This document shows positions 21,503 through 30,649 of a DNA stretch of 43,116 bases, in pieces (the stretch's first letter is position 1; each line of letters opens with the position of its first letter). The stretch is from Cylindrodendrum hubeiense (Eukaryota > Ascomycota > Sordariomycetes > Hypocreales > Nectriaceae): the NCBI GenBank assembly GCA_014621425.1, contig JAANBB010000353.1:1-43116 (forward strand), read 5' to 3'. The notes under the pieces were generated by a model. That model was given only the letters and a program-made list of their open reading frames with translations, made no database searches and was not told where the DNA came from. The position numbers and the translations under genes were made by a program.

Positions 21503-22954
21503 CTAGGTATACCAAGTAGGCTCCGGGATTTCACCCAGGAGAACGTAGCGGCCCTGCTCGCGGTTCTTATAAGCCACTGGATCGTGCAGAGTATGAGTCC
21601 GAACATCCCTCCAGAACCGGTCCAGGCCAACTTTACTGGCTGTGGATCGAGAACCCGTCACCTCAAAGACACCCGCCGTGACCCGCAAGCTGGTGTCTGT
21701 AGCGACCACCTTGGTGCTGGCGACCCATTCGGCAAATTCACCACGCTCCTTGGCAGTGAACTCTCCCCGGTTGTCGGAGTACTTCTCGTAGAGAGCTGTG
21801 GCTTCCGCGTTGGCCTTTTCAGCCAAAGCTGTGGCTGCTCGGAGGTGGGCGAAAAGATTTCCGTATGTGGACAAGATGTAGAATTCATCTGTGGCAGCCT
21901 CTTTGTTCTATTGACTGGTTAGCGGGGAAATATTCAAAGGATCAATCACGTTGAACATACATCACCGCCAAATGGCCAGGCTCTCGTGTTTTTGCGGGTG
22001 TAATCCGAGGCAAAGTGGAGAGCACCCCAGGCAATGCCAATGTACAGGTTGCTGAATGCAAGTTGGATGCTGGAACTTGGTTAGCTTGATTTATTCTTCT
22101 TGACAAAGATTATTGCAGTTACTTACGTTGGGAGGAAGACGCTTCCGAATGGGACCGCTAGGATGGCAGGATCGGGCTTCTTTGTCTCAGTGTCCCAGCC
22201 CAAGGCATCAGCCCACGGGACCGAGACATTTTCGATCTTGACGCCTCCGGACTCGGTCAAGCGCAAGCCAGTGTTGTCCCAGTTGTGCTTGAACTGGATG
22301 CCGGCTTGTTGCGTGGGGGCAATGGCGAAGATGTGGTCGCCGGTCTCCTCGTACACGCCTTCGAGGACTGTGAGGTCCGAAATGACGCCGCCGGTGCTGA
22401 AGTTTTTGAAGCCATTAAAGAGAAGCTTCTCGCCATCTGACTTGATGGTTAGGTCGTTGTCGCGGGGGTTGACCGCTCCTCCCACAAAGTAGTTGTTGGA
22501 GATGATCTCTTTCTGAACGCGGTCGGCTTGCTCTGCAGAGCCGACGACATTCGCAACAGTGGACCAGATGAGATGGTAGGCCAGAAGCATTCCAATGGAT
22601 CTTAGGCACAATGTTAGCAATGAGGACAACCGGGCCCCGCTAGGCTTGGGAGACTTACCCATCCGCCTGGGCAACTTCTCGGATCGTCCTGAAACCAACA
22701 GTCCACGGCTGAGCGCCGCCACCGTACTTGGCCGGCCCAAGAATCTTCAGCAAGCCCGAATGCTTGAGCAGCGCAACCTCGGCCTTGGGAGACTTGTTCT
22801 CCTTCTCTCGGGCAGCGGCGTCCTTGGCAAGCACCTCGGCGACGTCAATGGCCCGCTGGATCCACTCCTTCTCGTCCTTGGGCAAGGTTGACCACTTTGC
22901 TTCATACTCTTGGTAGACCGCAGGGTCACTGGTGGGGTGAGCGCTTGTAGCCAT
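21503..22954 (-). CDS. DszC/SfnB-like flavin monooxygenase (acyl-CoA dehydrogenase fold), four exons
   Basis: Exons 22659-22954, 22127-22600, 21961-22069 and 21503-21907 give 427 aa, close to bacterial DszC (about 417). Donors are GTAAGT, GTAAGT and GTATGT; introns are 58, 57 and 53 nt and keep phase. The start MATSAHPTSDPAVYQEYEAKW is cytosolic. Landmarks: HSGLLKILGPAKYGGGAQPW, REVAQADGSIGMLLAYHL across the first splice, then VGGAVNPRDNDLTIK and FNGFKNFSTGGVISDL (the G.K.F.SG-type flavin region of this family), and GLRLTESGGVKIENVSVPW. The last exon is helical (LRAATALAEKANAEATALYE) and ends EPTWYT. Family members oxidise organic sulfur (dibenzothiophene, sulfones) or other small substrates using reduced FMN from a reductase. 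The substrate is unknown here; the closest functional idea is sulfur scavenging with the DszA/NtaA-like enzyme at 25825. It is not a typical mitochondrial acyl-CoA dehydrogenase. Confidence 0.85.
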
Positions 22955-25824
22955 GTTGGGCGAAGGCTGGTGCTTGAGTATGGCCCGTGGATATTAAAAT
23001 TAATGGCTTATCAGCGGTTTGGGTATTTCAGTCTAACGTTGTGTGGATGATACGTTCTCTTGAGTGTTTTCTCAGAGGGATGCTGTACATGGAGGCCAGA
23101 TGGGCTTTATATCATGAACCATTCTCAATTGTGGCGCTGGCTAACTCGCTCAGCCCATTGCGTTTATCTATGCCAGAATCTCGTTATTGGACGATGGGTG
23201 TAGCGATCGACCTGCAGGATGCTGGTCAAAGTGCATTGGCTCAGGCTGGCGATTCAATCATGTCGCGCCTCAATGACGAGCTTGTTGAAGCAATGGTGTC
23301 ACTAATGAGGGGACGAACTGCTCGGATGCAGGCGGCATCTGAATGTGGGCTATGATTCGATGCGTTTTCAGCTTGATTGTTGCCCAAGCCGTATCTGAGC
23401 GTGGCGCCGCTGATTGGCTTCGCTTGGTCCACAGTGATGGGGGTCACGCCTTTGCGTAGCAGAATGATGCAGCTAGTCGGCATTGTTCGGCAATTGCCAG
23501 CAACGACAACCCTGAATTATGTGTCAAGTTCCCTTCGACCTTTACAAATTTGTCTCAAACATCCTTTCGTGAACTTCGAAAATGTACCTGGATGGGCCGA
23601 GAGCTAGACTATGGCCTGATGGCGCTGTATGTCAAGAGACTAGAATGCACTAGCGATGGCGATGCGATTGGTTAACGCCGAGAGGCAGGTATGTAATCGG
23701 GATTGCGACACGAATAATGTTGACATGTTCGACTCGATACTATTTCATGAACGGTTATCATATGAAAAAATAGATGACATCTTTAATTTAGTGGTCGTCA
23801 GTAATTCATAACGTTCGTCGTTCTCGAACATGCACACTCATGCAGAACCTGTTTGCCCCGGTTCGCTCAGTCCGGTGTTGCTGTCCACCTCGATGGATTT
23901 GAATTCTTCCGCAAGAACTCATTCTCTATATTCTTTTTCATCCTCTTGCGTATCATGAAGCCGTCATGATGGTAGAAAGTCTTACCTGGTGGAGCGGACG
24001 CGCCAGATTATCGCAGTTTTGAAAGCGCCTGACCAGCATGGGCGCATACTAGTGCAAACAAAAACACGTATCATGCCGGGCGATGAATATACAGACAAGC
24101 TCGACCAGATGCGAAACTTCACCTACCAGTACCACTAGTGCCGCGACTAGGACTAGGACTAGGAGCATTGGAATTTCATGGCAACTACTTTGCCTACCCA
24201 CCAAAACTGTCCCTCCTACTGGCTGATCGACCGTCCTGACAATCTTATCATTGGCTATTCGCTACTTCTATGGTATAGATGGATGGGAACCATTTTTTGA
24301 GAGGTCTCACAGTTACGCCAATGCTGTCGTTCAATCAGCCCTGCTTTTCCAGCATCCGAGGTCCTGTCTGAGAAACCCCAGTACAAACTCAAAAAAGTAT
24401 TCGCTCGAGATGTGATCATATGCGCCACGAAAGCTATTCCCACATGTAACCGCTGATGCCATTGGGTCTAGTCCGTGAACGCTGAGTTCTTCTAACACCA
24501 TTTCGCTTCAACACGGAATAACTCGATCACACAACCCGGTTCGTTAAGGGTTACCCAGAGCATGCGAAATGAGTCAGAAAAGATACACGAAATTTACCCA
24601 AAGCAATATTGCGACCGGTAAGTAACTCAAAGTTGCTTTGGTCACGGGTGGAATATTCTTCCATAATGCCGTGATGACTCCTGGCATAGGCAGTGGGCGC
24701 GGAGTCCATTGGGTCAGCACTGGGGACTGATTTCACTAATATTATTTCATGGTTTGTGCAGTTTTGCGGCCAGGCATGCTGGAAGCTCGATAACTTGTTT
24801 GGTGGTATCGCGCATATGCTAAAGAACGCTATGTATTTAGTGCCTCGCTTACACAGTACAAGCTGGGGTGGGGGGCTTTCGGCCACTTTTATGACAAGAT
24901 TGTTGGCACCATCCAGGTGCCGTTTGCCGCTGCAGGCAGGCGGATGGTGTACATTGTGTGGTCAATGGATGAGGTATGGAATATCGAGGGTATCTACTTG
25001 ATTTGTTTGGCTTTCGAGAAGCGGCTCAGGTCATTGATAAATGTTTAATGCATGTGGCAGCACAATCGCCATAACTGCAGCATGAAATTTGGGAAACATG
25101 AGTATTTACCCTGGGCCTCTGAGAAACTTAGGACTGGAATAGTTCAGTATAGAGTTATAGATGATACCTGAGACGAGAAGGAAAGGGAAGAGAATTTGCA
25201 CATATTCAAACTTATGGCTACGAGTATTTTCAATATCACCCACTATGAAACCCGTTTATTACGTATTTTTTTTATTGTTAGTGATTCAAGGATCTTTGGA
25301 TTTTAGCGGTTAGGCATTTGGAAATAGCGCGTTGATTTATGACAGCTCCATTCGTAGCGGGGTGCACGTCAGGATTATCGAAGCACTTTGCCTCTTAACG
25401 CGCAATCGGCAATCATCAGATGTCAAACTAGCGACTGTTAGGAGCTTTTGATCCTAGAAACTAGCGCAAGGTCTGATAAGTAGTACAGCTTGTAAGCCTG
25501 ACCATGTCGCATGGCCATCACTTGATTGGCCTCTCCATTGCTTCACGACGGTGAGCTCCCTAGAACGCGGGGAAATGGGATCCACCTCCGAGCACGCGAT
25601 TCTGATGGTTGTATTGTGCAACACCGGACATGCGCGAAATGATGTCGTCAAGACACCCGGAATTGCGCAATCCTGTACCTTGCTTAGATCCAGAATAATG
25701 AGATACCGATTTGACCCCGATGGGTATAGCTGAACCCCGTCATTTTGCGTAAAGTTGGCCCAAGCCCCGGCATTCCTCGGTAGTTCAAACTGACATTCCA
25801 CCAAGCCAAGACTCCAACGACATC
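22955..25824. other. Long divergent intergenic region between the two flavin monooxygenases
   Basis: This 2.9-kb region holds the upstream sequences of both monooxygenase genes. Open frames at 22987-23355, 24551-24886 (reverse) and 25454-25804 (reverse) lack domains. A run of GGACTA repeats lies near 24148-24165. Two 9-of-10 matches to the CYS-3/MetR-type ATGRYRYCAT motif (23293-23302 and 25639-25648) are no more than chance would give. The size is unusual for a shared promoter and could hide a lost or unrecognised gene. Confidence 0.45.
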
Positions 25825-27357
25825 ATGGCATCCACCGCACCGGGAAATGCTGAAAAGCCCAAGAAGCAGCTCATTATCAATGCCTTTGTGGAATCCTGCA
25901 GTGGGCATCAATCTCCCGGACTCTGGCGGCATCCCAAGGACCGCTCCTGGGACTTTAACAATATCAAGCATTGGGTGAACCTTGCACAGCTCCTCGAGAA
26001 GGGAAAGTTCCATGGAATTTTCATTGCCGATGTTCTTGTGAGTAAAATTAATCTCCCAATTCATTTTTGTTCACCCGTGTTGACACGAAAAGGGCTCCTA
26101 TGATGTCTACAAGGGACCTCAAAACCCAGATCCCGCGATCGTGTCGGGTGCACAATGGCCCGTCAATGAGCCTTTGTCAGTTGTCCCTGCAATGGCAGCG
26201 GCGACAAAAAACATTGGATTTGGTGTCACAGTAGCCACAACGTATGAACAGCCATACCACCTTGCCCGACGTCTCAGCACCGTGGACCATCTCACCGGCG
26301 GGAGAGTTGGCTGGAACATTGTGACTGGGTATTTGGACTCCGCTGCTAGAAACCTGGGCCACACAGAGCAGCCTAGCCACGACGAGAGATATGCCATTGC
26401 AGAGGAGTATGTTGATGTTACATACAAACTATGGTGAGTGATTATCAATCATATCTCTTGTGCTTCGACTAACTAGAACGCAGGCAATCGTCTTGGAGAG
26501 ATGACGCTGTGAAGCTGGACCGTGAGAAGGGCGTTTACACCGACCCCTCTCTGGTCAGATTAATCAACCACACGGGCAAGTATTACAATGTACCGGGACC
26601 ACATATCTGCCAGCCATCTCCCCAGCGCACTCCTGTCATCCTACAAGCTGGAACATCCAAAGCTGGCAAGAACTTCGCTGCAAAGCATGCTGAAGGAATT
26701 TTCATTGCCGGCCACAGCCCTGCGGTCGTTGCAAAGAATGTAGCGGAGATTCGCACACTGGCCAAGGAGCAATTCGGCCGAGACCCGAGCACCATCAAAT
26801 TTCTGGCCATGTTCTGCCCAATCATTGGAAAGACGCAAGAGGAGGCGCAGGCCAAGTACGAAGACTATGTTAGCTACGGATCTGAGGACGGAGCTCTTGC
26901 ATTGTTCGGAGGCTGGACCGGCATTGACCTTGCCAAGTATGCCGATGACGAAGAGCTCCGCCATGTCGAGTCTAACGCAATCCGCTCTGCTGTAGAGTCC
27001 TGGTCCAAGTCCTTACCCGGCGTGCCGAAGTGGACCAAGCACACTGTTGCCAACCACATCAAGGTTGGCGGCTTAGGTGCTACTGTGGTTGGAACGCCTG
27101 AGCACATCGCAGATGAGATGGAGAGATGGGTTGCCGAAGCTGATGTGGATGGTTTCAACCTAGCCTATGCGCTCATGCCTTCATCTTTCGAGGAAGTCAT
27201 CGAGGACTTGCTGCCAGTGCTGCGGGCTCGAGGCCTGTTCTGGGATGACTATGCCGTGGATGGAGGCACCTACCGAGAGAACCTCTATGCTAAGGAGGGA
27301 GTCGCCAGACCGCCTGCCGATCACCCTGCAGCACAGTACCACTGGACGGCGGAATAG
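25825..27357 (+). CDS. DszA/NtaA/SnaA-like FMN-dependent monooxygenase, three exons
   Basis: Exons 25825-26037, 26093-26433 and 26484-27357 give 475 aa (bacterial relatives are about 450). Introns are 55 and 50 nt with GTGAGT donors and correct phase. Landmarks of the NtaA/SnaA/DszA branch of the bacterial luciferase-like superfamily: KHWVNLAQLLEKGKFHGIFI, ADVLGSYDVYKGP across the first splice, PAMAAATKNIGFGVTVATTY, RRLSTVDHLTGGRVGWNIVT, the YKLWQSSW join across the second splice, and QRTPVILQAGTSKAGKNFAA. The C-terminus has VVGTPEHIADEMERWV and GLFWDDY. Such enzymes use FMNH2 and oxygen to open sulfone, nitrilotriacetate or related substrates. Together with the divergent DszC-like gene this suggests oxidation of an organosulfur compound, but substrate is inferred. 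No flavin reductase gene is visible in the window. Confidence 0.9.
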
Positions 27358-27446
27358 AGTATGTAAGATACTAGTTCATATTTCAGCAATATCTCTAAAA
27401 GAGCGCAGCCTAGTTTCCTAGTATCCAACCGCATCGTTTTAATTGT

Positions 27447-27953
27447 ATGGACTCGCAAGGGCTTTGCGTTAGCCATACTCGTGGGATTTTCTTGGCCTTC
27501 TATGTCCTCCCATCGCCCAATTTGGCCTTTAATACATGTAGGTAGACTCTATCCCGTTAATTCATTGATTACAACTTCTGGCCGCAAGACCGGCCCGGCG
27601 TTGCACCTAAAGATACCGTGTATGTGTCCAAACACAAACCTTTCAACACTCTGAGCTTCACTGAACTCATCCTAGCCATGCTTTAACCCATATTCGCATC
27701 TGTAGGCACATTGGCTTTCTTATCTATTGCAGGTGAGATTGGAAATCTCAACTACTACATCATATCATTGCTACTATACCAGACAGTCATAAATTTACGT
27801 ACATGTTACATTTCAGTTTATTGCGGTATATGTCAGATTTGTAGCTCATACGTCGCCTCACCAGCTCTAGGCTCTGCTGGTGTCTTAATTAATAAGGTCA
27901 ACTATGGTGTCACAACATGGGACCATATCAAGGCTGTCTGGGCGTTCTTTTAA
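27447..27953 (+). pseudogene. Possible decayed membrane-protein fragment
   Basis: From 27561 to 27953 one frame reads as a plausible protein broken by a single TAA at 27684. The first part reads WPQDRPGVAPKDTVYVSKHK. The second part is hydrophobic (GTLAFLSIAGEIGNLNYYII and further) and ends IKAVWAFF before TAA. The internal stop would be explained by one C-to-T change (CAA to TAA), as RIP or ordinary mutation gives. An ATG at 27447 opens a short matching frame ending at a possible GTAGGT donor near 27537. I do not recognise the family. Confidence that this is a gene relic, rather than chance, is low. Confidence 0.22.
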
Positions 27954-27965
27954 GACCGGATTCGA

Positions 27966-28935
27966 TCATTTCCCTAAAACCGATCCGACAAACACAACTT
28001 GGATAGCTGCTAGGCTGAAAATTGAAGATCGTCGTATTAGTAAACATCTTAAAGAATAACAAGATAGCTACATAGTAGCGCTAGACTCACCTAAGCATAT
28101 AGCTCAAGATATCTTTTTTCTCCATAGTCTTGTCCATATCTCCGATCCAGACAAGCCACACCACCAGTACTATTGACTCACCAACAATGAATCCGAGTCG
28201 GCTCCACGTTGATGGCATTGTGAACAGAACGAGGATAGAAGCTATTAGGAGAACAGCGAGGAAGAAGATAGCCAAGAGGAACTTAGAGATTACCTTCAGA
28301 TTCTCACCACTCTCCCACTTTGGTCGAGTGAGAAGCCAGCGGATGCCTCTTAGTTCACAGTCCGGGTTGCAGGTACAAGGATCTAACAACACGAAACTCC
28401 TCTGGTCCCATTTAAAGGATATCTTTTCGTGGTCCTCTCGATTTTCGGCAGATTTCCTATTAGACTTGGTGTTGTCTGGGTTGTATTTGGCTAACCACAG
28501 AAACTTTTATCTCTGAAGAATAGCCTTATCTACTAGTAAGTGAGTATATAATATGTAAATAGATCTCGAAGGGGAAGTAAACATACTATAGCTATGTAGA
28601 AGGTCTCATAGTAATCCGAAATCTATGTTATTAGCTTTGTCTAAGAGATACTCAAACGTCTCTACTGAAATTTCATTATCTCTCCCTTTGTCGTGGTCTA
28701 GCACTTTCTCTACATCTTCCTTTATCGAGAGATATTCTGCGAACTGCTTGTCCAGGTATAAAATCTGTTTCTCGAGATACATAAGATTCATCTGATCTAA
28801 GGCATTGAAGTGCCGCGCAACGAGTGAAGGCGACTTCTCTGGCTGACTTTTACCTCCTGACTTCTCTGGCTGACTTTTACCTCCTGACTCCTCGTCATAG
28901 CTCTTAGGGGCCACTAGAAGGCCAAACCAGCTCAT
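27966..28935 (-). CDS. DUF6594-like membrane protein, four exons
   Basis: Proposed exons 28666-28935, 28587-28622, 28091-28503 and 27966-28014 (255 aa). The N-terminal part (HFNALDQMNLMYLEKQILYL) matches the LN...L...L..L pattern of fungal DUF6594 proteins. The 36-nt second exon encodes ISDYYETFYIAI, matching the family's EYYEAL-type helix. Exon three has a soluble stretch and two membrane helices (FLLAIFFLAVLLIASILVLF, then FIVGESIVLVVWLVWIG). The last intron (28015-28090) has a GTGAGT donor and a perfect TACTAAT branch, and the final exon adds LAAIQVVFVGSVLGK, the family's usual third hydrophobic C-terminal helix. Introns one (43 nt) and two (83 nt) are less certain. Without splicing an in-frame TGA appears near 28606. 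The function is unknown; such genes are common in fungal accessory regions, often near NLRs. Confidence 0.55.
28834..28887 (-). repeat. 27-bp tandem duplication in the DUF6594-like gene
   Basis: Two adjacent identical 27-bp units encode two copies of GGKSQPEKS near the N-terminus of the DUF6594-like protein. Perfect identity indicates recent slippage, and frame is kept. Confidence 0.9.
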
Positions 28936-29257
28936 ACTGGACGCAATACTACGAATTTTTATTCTTCTTATAAAAACTTAATAGAATCTATTATCAGAGA
29001 AGATACTAGGGGGCAATGCCATTTTTACACTAAAAGTAGGACTCGTCCATGTCAGAGTTACCCCGCTTCACACGAAGAGTATACTAAATCCGATAGGCCT
29101 CTATTACTATACACAGTATTGATACGAGGCTAAGTTAGATCAGTTAGAAATAGAATACTAAGGAAGCTATTACACATTCGTGTTTATCGGCAATTAGTTC
29201 ACGATGGACATGGGCGTCACCTACAATAATATCAGATGGGCCACATAGTGCAGCCAA
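28936..29257. other. AT-rich intergenic region
   Basis: Upstream of the DUF6594-like gene, AT-rich and broken by stops in all frames. No gene, RNA or clear repeat seen. Confidence 0.45.
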
Positions 29258-29500
29258 ATGGAGCAAGTAAGTGACACTGGACAGACACAGGGTACGTTCC
29301 GAGAGGTGACACCGCAAGCTAATGGTAACCCCAAGATAACACCTCCCCGAATCAATAGTTTAGCATTCAGCTCGATCTGGACTGTGACCGGACTCGTCGA
29401 GAAGGGTGCCAACAAGGAGGCTAGGGACCGCTATGGAACGACTTCAGTGCAGGTGGCCGTGCAGAATGAACACGAGTCTGTTGTGGGACTACTCAAATAA
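29258..29500 (+). pseudogene. Ankyrin-repeat relic
   Basis: The frame ends with VTGLVEKGANKEARDRYGTT followed by QVAVQNEHESVVGLLK and a stop. This matches the ankyrin consensus LLEKGAN.EA.D..G.TPL..A...GHE.VV.LLL across about one and a half repeats, with Pro and Leu of the TPL turn replaced. The upstream 40 codons have no ankyrin pattern, and no neighbouring exons with more repeats could be joined. It is most simply the stub of a lost ankyrin or NLR gene. A small expressed protein is possible but unlikely. Confidence 0.55.
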
Positions 29501-30649
29501 CAGTCCAGCTGCCTCCCCAACCATTACCGTGTTGCCGGCCTGACTTTTAAGGCTATAGAATGAAGGGTTTTCCACATGGCTATGCTGGAATTTCGAAACT
29601 GGATGAGCGGTCGCGAATGCCGTATTACACATCTAATTTGCAGTACGATAACGTAAACTGACTATTGAATGATAAGAGTATCTATAAACAGATAGGATTG
29701 GGTACATACAAACACTGCAAAGACAATCCTGATTCAACGGATATTAAAAGCAAATGATGACATCAAGATAGCGTAACATGCTGTTGATTCACTCCATTTA
29801 GAGCTCACATCCATCTTAAGTCTTAGTGCCAAAGTCGTTTTCTGTTCTGATTAATACCCATCAAGACCATGAGGAGCTTGATGTCGCCCCATTTCCTTGT
29901 TTTCAGTCTGAGAAGCGATGCAGAAACCCGGCTCGTGAGGTTCAAATTCTTGAGTTGGTACAGTATATCAGTACGGTCGCATATTGGATGAATTTCGCAA
30001 AAGTTGCAAATGATTGGACACCCCAAAAGTCGAAACTGAAGAAAATTCGGCCAGCCTAAGTTGTGGTGCTGAACCGCTAATCTTTAGTGCAGAATTCCTC
30101 ATTATTAGTACTTAACCCTTAACTCTGAGTGTATATAACTCTATGAGTATTGTATTGTCCTCCATAGAAGATGATTTTCTTTCAAAGAATGCTGGTGAAT
30201 ATTATTAAAGTTTTATCCAAGTCTCATAGCTAGAAGTGGTAGAATTATATTGAATTAGCTTTAGGTTTTTCGTCACGGCCAATGCCGCGACATCACGAAC
30301 TACCCTACATATTGAATTGATTAATTCTAAGACTAGATCGATCAAGTACGAACCCATTACGGTCAGTAATGATCTTGATCGAAGTATTAGCGACCTAGCT
30401 TGTTACGGTCTGGCCGATGTTGAACGTTCAGCACCAGCTTTAGAACCACCACGCAGGCAATGGAGCTAAATACAAGCTTGAATTATCACATCGACACTTT
30501 ATATATGTCGGCCAGATTTAAATAGTCTGATAGAGTTCCTTAAAGGATGCCATAGTTAGGAATATTTCGGCGGTGTCTAATCAGGGCTAAACTATGACAT
30601 CAGCTTAAAAAGCACATTAGCCATAACGTCGCTTCAGAGCAGGCGCATT
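29501..30649. other. AT-rich intergenic region, 3' side of the NLR gene
   Basis: No supported gene. Small frames at 29826-30059 (plus) and 29823-30026 (minus) overlap and lack domains. Around 30333-30404 the short inverted arms CGATCAAG and CTTGATCG flank a 60-bp stretch, possibly a degraded hairpin element. The region lies downstream of the NLR stop codon. Confidence 0.4.

Noticed and set aside
25639..25648. ATGATGTCGT, 9 of 10 match to the CYS-3/MetR motif upstream of the DszA/NtaA-like gene (another at 23293-23302)
   Set aside because: About one such near match is expected by chance in this 2.9-kb gap; no perfect ATGRYRYCAT was found.
28606..28935. DUF6594 N-terminal fragment taken as a pseudogene because of a TGA near 28606
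   Set aside because: A splice model with good last-intron signals recovers a complete family member, so a living gene is more likely.
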